Shown here one piece after another: positions 15,002 to 23,355 of a DNA stretch of 30,721 nucleotides. Below the pieces are notes generated by a model, which had not been told where the DNA came from, did not search any database, and worked only from the letters and a program-made list of their open reading frames with translations. Made by a program: the position numbers and the translations under genes. Position 1 is the stretch's first letter; each line of letters begins with the position of its first letter. The stretch is from positions 1 through 30,721 of the forward strand of contig JBIQJZ010000013.1 in NCBI GenBank assembly GCA_044507115.1, given 5' to 3'. The stretch comes from Chryseosolibacter sp044507115 (GTDB lineage Bacteria; Bacteroidota; Bacteroidia; Cytophagales; Cyclobacteriaceae).

Positions 15002-15723
15002 CGTGATGAGTCGTAGAATTCAGCCGCTGCTATCAGCGCGCGTTCACGTTCACTGGAAAATCGAAGACCTTGTTGTTTCAGAAAATGCTTCAGCTGTTGT
15101 TTCTTGTCGCTCAGCACGCGAAGAAGGGATGATTTCTTTCGAACAGGGAAGTACACACCGTTGCGGAGAATGAAATATCGCTCGCGCAGTTCATACGACA
15201 CGACGACTTGATGCGCCTCTATATTATCCCGGCGGAACTTTACACGCCGTGCAAGTAGCTTTGAAGGACCGTCATATAGTACCTCATAGGGGCCGGATGC
15301 CGGCAGGGAGTTCTGGACGGAGGCGATTTCGATCCGTTCAAACTTGCGTCCGTTTATGGAGAATTGAGTTAGCTTTTCATCGATGAGGCGGATCGCATGT
15401 CCACTCGGCCTGTGTTCTGCAACGAGGGCCTGGTTCATCATGTCGAACATCAACGGAACATCGATGAACTCTTCGCCGTCGTAAACGACAGACCCGGTGA
15501 GCCAATCCTCCGACAGGAAGAATGGATGTTCTTCGTCATTGAACACCGGATCTACATAACGACTGCCGTTATACAGGCGTGCCTGGGTGCCGAGAGCGGC
15601 TTCATGCAAACCTCGCGCGTACTGCTTCGCCAAGGCGACAAAGGATGTATCACTCCGCGATTGAGAGAGGGCGGAAAAGCAAACGATTAGTGCGGGAAGG
15701 CACAGGCACAGTTTGAACTTCAT
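14998..15723 (-). CDS. Exported protein of unknown function heading the receptor operon
   Basis: I do not recognise this 241-residue protein. It has a clear signal peptide (MKFKLCLCLPALIVCFSALSQ) and then a mixed alpha/beta chain without further membrane segments. Visible patterns are ARLYNGSRYVDPVFNDEEHPFF, GSVVYDGEEFIDVPLMFDMM and a basic C-terminal part (RKKSSLLRVLSDKKQQLKHF in pieces). These resemble uncharacterised exported proteins often seen beside TonB receptors in Cytophagales. The ATG at 15723 places the signal peptide at the N-terminus; a frame six codons longer is less likely. Its stop codon overlaps the receptor start in an ATGA arrangement, so translation is probably coupled, which argues for a partner role at the outer membrane or in the periplasm. 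Confidence 0.8.
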   Translation of the reverse strand: MKFKLCLCLPALIVCFSALSQSRSDTSFVALAKQYARGLHEAALGTQARLYNGSRYVDPVFNDEEHPFFLSEDWLTGSVVYDGEEFIDVPLMFDMMNQALVAEHRPSGHAIRLIDEKLTQFSINGRKFERIEIASVQNSLPASGPYEVLYDGPSKLLARRVKFRRDNIEAHQVVVSYELRERYFILRNGVYFPVRKKSSLLRVLSDKKQQLKHFLKQQGLRFSSERERALIAAAEFYDSSR

Positions 15724-15749
15724 CGAGGCGCAGATTGGCAACGGATTGC

Positions 15750-15779
15750 GAAAAATATACTTTTTCCGCTACAAAGCAA
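15750..15779 (-). promoter_or_regulatory. Candidate promoter of the receptor operon
   Basis: On the minus strand TTG (15779-15777) is followed after 19 bases by TATTTTTC (15757-15750), which matches TAnnTTTG except for the final base. Transcription would begin near 15743, leaving a leader of about 20 bases before the ATG at 15723. It lies in the 89-base gap behind rny and would drive all four genes down to 8709. Confidence 0.4.
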
Positions 15780-15812
15780 CTTGTGCGCCGCGGGTTTTCC
15801 CGCTATCCGCCG

Positions 15813-17381
15813 TTATTTGGCATACGCGACACTTCGCATTTCGCGAATCACGGTCACCTTGATCTGACCTGGATACTGCATGTCGCGCTCGATTTTCTGC
15901 GAGATATCAAAACTGAGCTGACTGGCGCGTTCGTCATTTGCCTTTTCGGCGTCGACAATAACACGGAGTTCACGACCCGCCTGGATGGCGTAGCATTTTT
16001 CAACTCCGTCGAAACTGAGCCCCACATCCTCCAATTCGCGGAGCCGCTTGATGTATTGCTCCATTACTTCGCGCCGCGCACCAGGTCTTGCCCCGCTAAT
16101 CGCATCGCAGGATTGGACGATAGGAGAGATGATGTTGTTCATCTCAATCTCGTCGTGGTGTGCGCCGATAGCATTGCAGATGGCCGGGTGTTCTTTGTAT
16201 TTCTGCGCGAGTTCCATACCTACAATGGCATGTGGCTTCTCGAGCTCCTCGGTCCACACTTTTCCGATATCGTGGAGGAGTCCGGCGCGTTTAGCTTGTT
16301 TGACGTTCAGGCCCAGTTCCGCCGCCATGATGGCACAGAGGTTTGCAACTTCGCGTGAGTGCTGCAGGAGGTTTTGCCCATAAGAGGACCTGAAGCGCAT
16401 ACGCCCGACCATTTTTACCAGTTCGGGGTGAAGACCGTGTATTCCAAGGTCGATGACCGTCCGCTCACCAATCTCGATAATTTCGTCCTCGATGTTCTTG
16501 GTCGTTTTGGCTACGATCTCCTCTATGCGCGCGGGATGGATACGTCCGTCCTGGACCAGGCGGTGCAGGCTGAGGCGGGCAATCTCTCGTCGTACGGGGT
16601 CAAAGCCCGAGATGATGATCGCTTCTGGTGTGTCATCAACGATGATCTCAACGCCGGTAGCGGCCTCCAGCGCGCGTATATTGCGACCTTCCCGCCCGAT
16701 GATCTTACCTTTGATGTCGTCGCTTTCAATGTTAAACACTGACACGCAGTTTTCAATCGCATTTTCAGTAGCCGTACGTTGAATGGTTTCGACAACAATC
16801 TTTTTAGCCTCCTTTGTCGCGGTGAGCTTGGCCTGCTCGACGATGTCTTTGATATAACTTGAAGCCTTGGTCTGTGCTTCGTCGCGCAGTGTAGCGATGA
16901 GTTGCTCACGGGCTTCATCGGCTGTTAGCTTGGACAGATTTTCAAGTATCTGAATCTTTTGCTGGTTGAATTTGTCGAGATCCTCCTTTCTTTTCTTGAC
17001 GTGTTCGAGCTGAGCCGCCAAGTCTGTCCGGATATCTTCCAATTCACCTTCCTTCCGCTTAATGTTCTCGAGTTCTTTGCTAAGGGTCTGTTCCCGTTGT
17101 TTGATTTTTTGCTCGTTTGAGATAATCTGACTTTTCTTCCGGTTGGCTTCATCTTCAAATTCCGACCGCATTTTGAGAATCTTTTCCTTTGCTTCGAGAA
17201 TCTTGTCCCTTTTCAGATTTTCGGCTGCGATCTCAGCCTCTTTTATGATGAGACGTGATTTTTGTTCAGTCTCTTCGATTCGTTTCGACGACCTGCGTTT
17301 GATAAGGAGGATGCCGACGATCAGCACTATAACGACAATAGAGGACGCGATCGCGATGATTATGGTCAGGTTTGTCAACAT
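15813..17381 (-). CDS. rny: Ribonuclease Y
   Basis: The 522-residue enzyme has the full RNase Y layout: an N-terminal membrane helix (about 5-27), a long charged coiled coil (about 30-200), a KH RNA-binding domain (about 212-278, GxxG loop GREG at 229-232) and an HD phosphohydrolase domain with H341, the H370-D371 pair (LLHDIGK), the GAHHDE motif at 406-411 and D426. RNase Y starts mRNA decay by endonucleolytic cuts at the inner face of the cytoplasmic membrane. Length and motifs are complete, so it should be active. It lies 66 bases behind zapA in the same orientation. The ATG at 17381 gives the normal membrane anchor. Confidence 0.97.
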   Translation of the reverse strand: MLTNLTIIIAIASSIVVIVLIVGILLIKRRSSKRIEETEQKSRLIIKEAEIAAENLKRDKILEAKEKILKMRSEFEDEANRKKSQIISNEQKIKQREQTLSKELENIKRKEGELEDIRTDLAAQLEHVKKRKEDLDKFNQQKIQILENLSKLTADEAREQLIATLRDEAQTKASSYIKDIVEQAKLTATKEAKKIVVETIQRTATENAIENCVSVFNIESDDIKGKIIGREGRNIRALEAATGVEIIVDDTPEAIIISGFDPVRREIARLSLHRLVQDGRIHPARIEEIVAKTTKNIEDEIIEIGERTVIDLGIHGLHPELVKMVGRMRFRSSYGQNLLQHSREVANLCAIMAAELGLNVKQAKRAGLLHDIGKVWTEELEKPHAIVGMELAQKYKEHPAICNAIGAHHDEIEMNNIISPIVQSCDAISGARPGARREVMEQYIKRLRELEDVGLSFDGVEKCYAIQAGRELRVIVDAEKANDERASQLSFDISQKIERDMQYPGQIKVTVIREMRSVAYAK

Positions 17382-17447
17382 AAATAATGAATAGGTTTAT
17401 GTAAGAAAACCCGGTTTGCCGCTTTGGCTGGAAGAAACGGAGGGAAG

Positions 17448-17735
17448 TTAAAGTATAGATTGAGAAACCAGATGATTCAGCTGCTTCACTTTCTCAAACA
17501 CAGTCTGGTCGATGACCTGATGTGTCTCTTCAGCTGTCATTTTATCGACGAGACAGTCAAACGCCACCATTGCCATGAGGTCTTGTTTGTCATCGATGCC
17601 AAATCGCTCACGGTAAGATCTCAGTTTTTCGTTGATGAGCTTGCCGGCGGTTCTTACCCTCTCCTCATCCGTGCGCTTCACCTTCATCGGGTACTCGCGG
17701 TCGGCTATTCTAATCTTGATTGAAAGTTCCTCCAT
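17448..17735 (-). CDS. zapA: Cell division protein ZapA
   Basis: The 95-residue protein has the ZapA pattern: a short beta-strand head (ELSIKIRIADREYPMKV), followed by ERVRTAGKLINEKLRSYRERFG and DLMAMVAFDCLVDK, then a C-terminal helix suited to a dimeric coiled coil. ZapA binds FtsZ and stabilises the division ring. The ATG at 17735 is chosen over a TTG codon directly before it. The gene sits between a small coiled-coil gene (19 bases upstream) and rny. The zapA-rny order following pheT is typical of many Bacteroidota. Confidence 0.9.
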   Translation of the reverse strand: MEELSIKIRIADREYPMKVKRTDEERVRTAGKLINEKLRSYRERFGIDDKQDLMAMVAFDCLVDKMTAEETHQVIDQTVFEKVKQLNHLVSQSIL

Positions 17736-17754
17736 CAAATGATCTTACTGGTTG

Positions 17755-18156
17755 CTACCTGCTCAAGTGAGCTATGCACTTGTCTATCTCTCTGATGTAT
17801 TCGTCCACTTTTTTCTTCAACTCCGAAACACTTCCGTCTTCCGGGTGTAAATTATCAACAATTTTAGTGATTTTCAGTTGATTATGAAAGCCCGCAATTT
17901 CTTCGTCGCGGATTTTGATGGCTGCTTTCAGCTCCTGGTTCTCAGTACTGAGCGTCTTCAACTCGTCTTTAAGGCTTTTGTGCTCGTTTATCAGCACCAG
18001 GAGTTTGCGCTCCAACCCATTAAGATTGGATTTTAGTACCTCTTGATCCATTTGACTATCTGGGGTTTCTTGTATGGCTGTGCCTGCACTTGATTCAAGA
18101 ATGGTCGCATATTGTTCATGCCCGGCAGAATGATATGTCTGTTCGTTGTCTCTCAC
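17755..18156 (-). CDS. Small coiled-coil protein between pheT and zapA
   Basis: The product is up to 133 residues and has no recognised catalytic domain. Residues from about 42 to 95 are heptad-like and highly charged (LERKLLVLINEHKSLKDEL, ENQELKAAIKIRDEEI), typical of a parallel coiled coil. A second short helix closes the chain. Two starts are possible: a GTG at 18156, overlapping the pheT stop by four bases (GTGA), or an ATG at 18051, which would give 98 residues starting just before the coiled coil. The overlap favours the first and the low-complexity leader favours the second. Its place next to zapA suggests a ZapB-like division-ring partner, but no sequence signature proves this. Confidence 0.72.
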   Translation of the reverse strand: MRDNEQTYHSAGHEQYATILESSAGTAIQETPDSQMDQEVLKSNLNGLERKLLVLINEHKSLKDELKTLSTENQELKAAIKIRDEEIAGFHNQLKITKIVDNLHPEDGSVSELKKKVDEYIREIDKCIAHLSR

Positions 18157-20585
18157 GTTCTGATAACCGCGCCCAGCTTTTGTTCAAAAGCGGCTATCAG
18201 CCGCTGCATCGTCTTTTCAATCTCCTCGTCCGTTAGAGTCTTGGTTTCGTCCTGCAATGTGAAACTCAAAGCATAAGCTTTCTTGCCTTTGGGAATGTTC
18301 TCACCCTCATAGACATCGAAGACACCAATCTGTTTGATCAACCGCTTCTCGGTATTAAGTATCAGGTTTCGTATCTCGTCGAAGATTACCGGGGCATCCA
18401 ATACGAGGGACAAATCCCGTTTAACTTCTGGAAATTTTGCTACTTCCTGAATTACTAACTTAGGGTTTGCCAACCTGAAAAGCAAGGATGCGTCGAGCTC
18501 GGCAAAAAATATTTCCTGCTTAATGCCAAAATCTTTTTGCAAGGCGGATTTCACTTTACCAGCTATTCCCAGTAGCTCTTTTCCGACGGTGATTCTGGCT
18601 GCAAAATCAAACAATTGATCCTGATGGGCCTCGAAGCGCAACCCGTTAATCCCGCCTTTCTTAGCAAGGTCGTGCACATACTGCGCAAGGTCGTAATACC
18701 CGATGGACTGCACCTTGTGGCGCCAGTTTTCAGCCTCCGTATTACCCGTTAAAAACAGACCGAGCCGCTCGCGTTCGCGGTACCTTCCATCAGCGCGGTC
18801 GTAGATTTTTCCGAACTCATACAGTTTCAGATCTTTCTGCTTGCGATTGATGTTGTGCGCGCATACTTCCAGTCCGGTGAAGAGCATGGTCTGTCGCATG
18901 ACGCCCTGTTCTTCGCTAAGCTTGTTCAGTATTTCGACGGTCTCCCCGTCAAAACTCAGGCTGTGCCGGCGCTGATGCGATTGACTGGTCAAGGAGTTAG
19001 TCCAGATCTCGTAGAATCCATTCGCTACCAGGAATTCGCCGATTGACCTCTTAAACTTGTCGGGATCCCTGTTCGGAAAGCTCGCCAGGAAATCACTCTT
19101 CGCAGTGTCGGCAAGCTCAATGTTGTTAAAGCCGTAGATGCGCAGGATCTCTTCAATAACATCCACCTCCTGCACGACATCCACGCGGTATGGCGGAACG
19201 GAGACCGTATAGTGGTCGTCAGCGGTACCGGTTACCTCGATGTCGAGACGCTCAAGAATGGATAGGACCTGCTCCCGGGGAATACGTTTTCCGATCAGCC
19301 GATCGACATTGCGGTCCTTCATCTGGATGACACGGGGTGATACCGCACTCGGATAGTTGTCTATGATATCCGACGAAATTTTACCTCCGGCAATCTCCCG
19401 GATCAGCAATGCTGCGCGTTTCAGTGCGTAAACAGTGATGTTGGGGTCTGTTCCCCGCTCGAAACGAAAAGAGGCGTCGGTCTTCAACTGATGAGTCAGT
19501 GCAGTACGTCGAATCCAGGAAGAAGCGAAGTAGGCGCTCTCCAGGAATATGTTGGTCGTCTTGTTGGTTATGCCCGAGGAAATTCCACCGAATACGCCGG
19601 CGATGCACATTCCCTCCTCTGATCCGGGCCCGTTGCCGGCGTTGCAGATCATCAGATCGGTTGCATGAAGGGTGCGTGTCTTGCCGTCGAGTGTCTCGAA
19701 GGGTGTGCCTTGCGGGAGCGTTTTGACAATCACCTTCTTTCCCTTAATCGCGTCGGCATCAAACGCGTGGAGAGGTTGCCCGAGCTCGTGGCAGACGAAA
19801 TTGGTGATATCAACAATGTTATTTATTGGCGTGAGGCCGATGGAGCGCAATCGCAGCTGCAACCATTCGGGTGACGCCTTCACTTGTACACCGCTTATAG
19901 TCAGCGCCGAATACCGTGGGCAAGCCTCGGTGTTTTCAACGTCGACGGATATTTGAAGTTCGTTGTTGTCCGCGCTGAATTTCGCGGTATCGGGCCATTT
20001 CACTGGCCGGCCTGTAACGGCGCGGATATCGCGCGCCACACCAATATGGGATGTCGCGTCTGCGCGGTTCGGCGTCAGTCCGATTTCAATGATGTGATCC
20101 GTTTGCACTCCGAAGTACTCCGAAGCTTCGGTGCCGGGAACGGCGTCGCTGGCCAGGACCATGATACCGTCGTGGCCCTCACCGAGTCCGATCTCATCCT
20201 CGGCGCAGATCATGCCTTCTGAAACTTCCCCGCGGATACGAGTGGTCTTAATGGTGAAGGGTTCGCCTTTTATCGGATGTATGGTAGCACCGGGAACAGC
20301 GACGACCACCTTCTGTCCTTGTGCCACGTTTGGCGCACCGCAAACGATTTTCAAAGGTTCTTCGCGACCTACATTGACTGTTGTCAAAGATAGCTTGTCA
20401 GCATTAGGGTGTTTTTCCCTCGTGAGCACCTCGCCGATCAGCAAACCCGCCAAGCCGCCTCTTACGGACTCGAATGTCTCCACGCTTTCTACTTCCAGCC
20501 CCGTTGATGTCAGTAATTTGCCGATCTCTTCTGCGGATTCAGGGATGTCGATATAGTCTTTTAGCCAGTTATATGCGATCGTCAT
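18153..20585 (-). CDS. pheT: Phenylalanine--tRNA ligase beta subunit
   Basis: The 810-residue protein is a full-length bacterial PheT. The chain opens with YNWLKDYIDIPES. A tRNA-binding OB domain at about 42-155 carries EKHPNADKLSLTTVNVG and VCGAPNV. B3/B4 editing-type modules follow (TPNRADATSHIGVARD, about 175-400), then the B5 domain, the catalytic-like core and an FDX-ACB anticodon-binding domain at the end (PEVKRDLSLVLDAPV, about 715-808). With PheS it forms the alpha2-beta2 enzyme that charges tRNA-Phe; pheS is not in this window. A -7 box candidate lies 23 bases upstream. The stop overlaps the possible GTG start of the coiled-coil gene. Confidence 0.97.
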   Translation of the reverse strand: MTIAYNWLKDYIDIPESAEEIGKLLTSTGLEVESVETFESVRGGLAGLLIGEVLTREKHPNADKLSLTTVNVGREEPLKIVCGAPNVAQGQKVVVAVPGATIHPIKGEPFTIKTTRIRGEVSEGMICAEDEIGLGEGHDGIMVLASDAVPGTEASEYFGVQTDHIIEIGLTPNRADATSHIGVARDIRAVTGRPVKWPDTAKFSADNNELQISVDVENTEACPRYSALTISGVQVKASPEWLQLRLRSIGLTPINNIVDITNFVCHELGQPLHAFDADAIKGKKVIVKTLPQGTPFETLDGKTRTLHATDLMICNAGNGPGSEEGMCIAGVFGGISSGITNKTTNIFLESAYFASSWIRRTALTHQLKTDASFRFERGTDPNITVYALKRAALLIREIAGGKISSDIIDNYPSAVSPRVIQMKDRNVDRLIGKRIPREQVLSILERLDIEVTGTADDHYTVSVPPYRVDVVQEVDVIEEILRIYGFNNIELADTAKSDFLASFPNRDPDKFKRSIGEFLVANGFYEIWTNSLTSQSHQRRHSLSFDGETVEILNKLSEEQGVMRQTMLFTGLEVCAHNINRKQKDLKLYEFGKIYDRADGRYRERERLGLFLTGNTEAENWRHKVQSIGYYDLAQYVHDLAKKGGINGLRFEAHQDQLFDFAARITVGKELLGIAGKVKSALQKDFGIKQEIFFAELDASLLFRLANPKLVIQEVAKFPEVKRDLSLVLDAPVIFDEIRNLILNTEKRLIKQIGVFDVYEGENIPKGKKAYALSFTLQDETKTLTDEEIEKTMQRLIAAFEQKLGAVIRT

Positions 20586-20607
20586 TGCTTGCGTGGTGAA
20601 TAAGATT

Positions 20608-20615
20608 CAAAAATA
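20608..20615 (-). promoter_or_regulatory. Candidate -7 box of pheT
   Basis: TATTTTTG on the minus strand is a perfect TAnnTTTG and lies in the 44-base gap between the DUF1684 gene and pheT. The start of transcription would be near 20601, leaving a leader of about 15 bases. No good TTG is seen at -33, so the promoter is only partly supported. Confidence 0.4.
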
Positions 20616-20629
20616 CGACTTTGCGCGAA

Positions 20630-21247
20630 CTAATGATACAGCTTCTCGCCGGCCCGGATAGGGACGGTAAGAATATTGTCACGCGGCGGCAGGGGGCAGG
20701 AAAAACTCTCGTCGTACGCGCAATAGGGATTGTATGCATGGTTGAAGTCGAGGGTAATCGTGCTGCTGCCCGGCGGAGCCGCTACATCGAGATATCGCCC
20801 CGCGCCATAAGTTTCAACAGCACTCGTTTCATCGCCAAACGCGAGAAACAATTTTCCGCGGAAAGGTCCCATATCCGCGATCTCAAGTATCAGCAGCCTT
20901 TGTTCCTTTCCATCGAGTTTGAACGTTGCCCACGCGTATTCAAAATAGCGCTGTTCTTTTCCATCATTTGTTGCGAGGACGACCGGCTTTTTGCGCTGGA
21001 TGGGTTCGAGGCTGGCGATAATTCGGTATTTGATGTTCGGTGGAAAAAATTTCAACCCCGTATAGTCGTCAGGTTTGCTGGCGAACGGTGATTCGGTAGA
21101 AGAGCGCATGAAGCGGTCTCGTTCGTTTCGGTCCTTTTCGATTTGCGCCGTGTAGGCACCTTTATCCTGACTGCCTTCAAAGGAGTAAAATACAGTTATC
21201 AGCGCAACGACGGCGACAACAATGATTATTATGTTTCTGTTTTTCAT
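20630..21247 (-). CDS. DUF1684 family protein with N-terminal membrane anchor
   Basis: The 205-residue protein begins with one hydrophobic segment (about 5-22) that serves as a membrane anchor or uncleaved signal. A charged helix follows (AQIEKDRNERDRFMR) and then the DUF1684 domain, recognised from YTGLKFFPPNIKYRI and from the C-terminal signature DFNHAYNPYCAYDESFSCPLPP plus VPIRAGEK in separate pieces. DUF1684 proteins have no proven biochemical function. The ATG overlaps the TGA of the upstream serine hydrolase by four bases, so the two are probably translated together and may work on the same extracytoplasmic substrate. Confidence 0.9.
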   Translation of the reverse strand: MKNRNIIIIVVAVVALITVFYSFEGSQDKGAYTAQIEKDRNERDRFMRSSTESPFASKPDDYTGLKFFPPNIKYRIIASLEPIQRKKPVVLATNDGKEQRYFEYAWATFKLDGKEQRLLILEIADMGPFRGKLFLAFGDETSAVETYGAGRYLDVAAPPGSSTITLDFNHAYNPYCAYDESFSCPLPPRDNILTVPIRAGEKLYH

Positions 21248-22521
21248 TTCGCGCTATTCAGATCATGGGCGCTGTTCAATCTCGCAGACCGCTGCTCGCG
21301 CTGCCAATATAATATGGAATCGCGTTTATGATAGAACCGGTTGAAGAACAGCGGTACGACATTGTCAATCAATTTTCCGGGGCCATTGCTCAAGGCGCAG
21401 ATTGCCACCCCGCTGTGGCGATCAATGGCGACTTCGCTCCGGTATCCGGTCACATATCCGCCGTGGTATAGCAGGGTGTCTGTCTTGAAATTGAGGACCC
21501 GCCATCCAAGTGCATAGTGTGAGTCGGAGCGGCCAACCCACTTGCGGAAGTATCTGTTCCTGGTACGCGCCTTTATCATGGGCGTAAAGATCTTGTCAAG
21601 CGTCTCTTTGGAGACTATCTGCTCTTGTCCCCCAAGCATCGCCTTGAGCCACTCCGCCATATCCGAGATGCTGGCGTTCACTCCACCAGCGGGTCCGACA
21701 TTGTAATATGTATTTGATATCGTCGTTGGTTTCCAGCCGTTCCGCCAGTGCAAATGGGGTTGTGCCACGTTGTTGTTTTGAGTGATTGACTCATAGTTCA
21801 TCGACGCATCTGCCATGCCTAGCGGACTAAAAATCTTCTCATGCATAAGGGCTTCGTACGTTTTTCCCGTACGGGCACGGATTACCTCGGCGATAATGCT
21901 GTAGGCGACGTTCTGGTAACTGTACAGCTCGCCGGGTCTGGCAATCGTACTTACGTTGCGAAGCTGCTCAAGCATCGCGGGTAGTTCCAGCCCATCCTCG
22001 ACAAGGGTGGTGTAAGTATGGTATGGAAGACCAGTGGTGTGCGAGAGTACGTGAGCGAGGCGGAGACTGTCGGTATCTTCCCTGGATTTCAGCTCAAAGT
22101 CAGGGAGGTGTTGGACAACTCGGTCGTTCCATTCAAGGACGCTGTCTTCGACGAGCACGCCGGTGAGCAACGGGGCAAAGCATTTCGACACGGATGCCAG
22201 GCGAAATACAGTATGGACATCCACCGAGTCTTGTTTGGTCGCGTCCCGCACCCCATACGCCTTCATGAACAGAATAGTATTGTCTTTTACGATGGCGATG
22301 GCGAGGGCTGGCGTTTGCGTGTCGGCGAACATGTCGGTGACCTCCGCCTCGTATTCTGCAAGGAGTCTCTCGATATAGGGATTTGGCAGGGGGGGCGCAA
22401 TCAGCTCTTGTGCTACCTGCACTTCTTCAACAGTGTCATGCCCGGCATTGAAGTTGATCACCAATCCGGAAACGATGATCAGAATCAATACTATACTTCC
22501 ATAAACTCTCTTTCTGAACAT
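21244..22521 (-). CDS. Serine hydrolase of the beta-lactamase/PBP4*-esterase family
   Basis: The 425-residue protein has an N-terminal membrane anchor or signal segment (about 8-24) and a class C beta-lactamase-like fold. Catalytic motifs are complete: S110-V-S-K113 with the nucleophile Ser, Y202-Q-N204, and H353-G-G355, which replaces the KTG of true beta-lactamases. The HGG form is usual in esterases, D-aminopeptidases and related hydrolases, so drug resistance should not be assumed. HVLSHTTGLP (157-166) is another family hallmark. The substrate is unknown and action outside the cytoplasmic membrane is likely. I chose the ATG at 22521; a GTG at 22560 would push the membrane segment inward. 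The stop overlaps the start of the DUF1684 gene. Confidence 0.9.
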   Translation of the reverse strand: MFRKRVYGSIVLILIIVSGLVINFNAGHDTVEEVQVAQELIAPPLPNPYIERLLAEYEAEVTDMFADTQTPALAIAIVKDNTILFMKAYGVRDATKQDSVDVHTVFRLASVSKCFAPLLTGVLVEDSVLEWNDRVVQHLPDFELKSREDTDSLRLAHVLSHTTGLPYHTYTTLVEDGLELPAMLEQLRNVSTIARPGELYSYQNVAYSIIAEVIRARTGKTYEALMHEKIFSPLGMADASMNYESITQNNNVAQPHLHWRNGWKPTTISNTYYNVGPAGGVNASISDMAEWLKAMLGGQEQIVSKETLDKIFTPMIKARTRNRYFRKWVGRSDSHYALGWRVLNFKTDTLLYHGGYVTGYRSEVAIDRHSGVAICALSNGPGKLIDNVVPLFFNRFYHKRDSILYWQREQRSARLNSAHDLNSAK

Positions 22522-22594
22522 AGGATAGTTACTGTAGACAGTCCGCGGATGACAAATCACGGCTCTCTAGCCACGCACACCCATTGTCAGCTGC

Positions 22595-23308
22595 TTATGT
22601 CTGCCCAAACAAAATACCCTCGTCGGCGAAGCTAATATAATCCTGCCCGCCGATGATCAGGTGGTCGAGCACGTCGATCTCAAGTAATTTGCTCGCATTG
22701 ATTATTCGCTTCGTCAGATCGCGATCTGCACGGCTGGCCGTCAGGTTCCCGGAAGGGTGATTATGTGCCAGAATGATTCCGCTGGCCAGTTCTGCGATGG
22801 CAAGTTTGAAAATGATTTTCGTATCCGCAACAGTGCCAGCAATTCCGCCCTGGCTGATCTGGCACTTGCGGATCATTCTGTTCGCGCGGTTTAGCAAAAT
22901 TATCCAGAACTCTTCATGGGGAATGTCCTGGAGGTGTGGTCGAAGGATTTCGTAGCAATCGGTGGAGCACGTTATCACAGGCTTCTCATCCAACAGCGTT
23001 TCGCGTCGTCTCCTTCCGAGTTCCAACGCTGCGATGATGGCCATAGCTTTTGCTTCTCCAATACCTTTGACTTTCATCAAATCTCTGACCGACAATCGCG
23101 CTAGTTCATGAAGATTGTGGTCGACGGTCTTCAGGACACACTTGGCCAAGTCGACGGCGCTGATTGTAGAAGTGCCGCTGCCAAGAAGTATCGCGACTAG
23201 TTCGGCATCGGTTAGTACGGGCGTTCCTTTTGCGAGCAGTTTTTCGCGGGGTCTGTCTTCCGGAGACCAACTTTTGATCTTCAACGGATGCAATGCAGGT
23301 TCGTTCAT
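22595..23308 (-). CDS. radC: RadC family JAMM-domain protein
   Basis: The 237-residue protein shows the RadC layout: an N-terminal part with SPEDRPREKLL and VLTDAELVAILLGSGT, a helix-hairpin-helix near 75-97 (LMKVKGIGEAKAMAIIAAL) and a JAMM/MPN domain with an acidic residue at E132-E133 and the metal motif H182-N-H184-P-S-G...D195. Despite the name, a role in DNA repair is not established for RadC; the fold is that of a zinc-dependent hydrolase. All key residues are present. The gene lies downstream of rpsT, behind a strong terminator, and is followed by the serine hydrolase gene after 73 bases. Confidence 0.95.
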   Translation of the reverse strand: MNEPALHPLKIKSWSPEDRPREKLLAKGTPVLTDAELVAILLGSGTSTISAVDLAKCVLKTVDHNLHELARLSVRDLMKVKGIGEAKAMAIIAALELGRRRRETLLDEKPVITCSTDCYEILRPHLQDIPHEEFWIILLNRANRMIRKCQISQGGIAGTVADTKIIFKLAIAELASGIILAHNHPSGNLTASRADRDLTKRIINASKLLEIDVLDHLIIGGQDYISFADEGILFGQT

Positions 23309-23355
23309 GAGGTCTTTTTTTGTTCTCTTCCGCAGAGCGTGTTGCTGAACGAATG

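Noticed and set aside
15790..15803. GCGGG-TTTT-CCCGC hairpin behind rny as a terminator
   Set aside because: The stem has only five pairs and no T run follows in the direction of rny transcription.
15735..16358. Plus-strand open frame of 207 codons
   Set aside because: Antisense to the HD domain of rny; the product has no family pattern.
21244..22521. Beta-lactamase resistance gene
   Set aside because: The third motif is HGG, not KTG, and the overall type fits broad serine hydrolases or esterases; resistance is not supported.
22018..22635. Plus-strand open frame of 205 codons
   Set aside because: Antisense to the serine hydrolase, spanning its start and the gap to radC; no family pattern.
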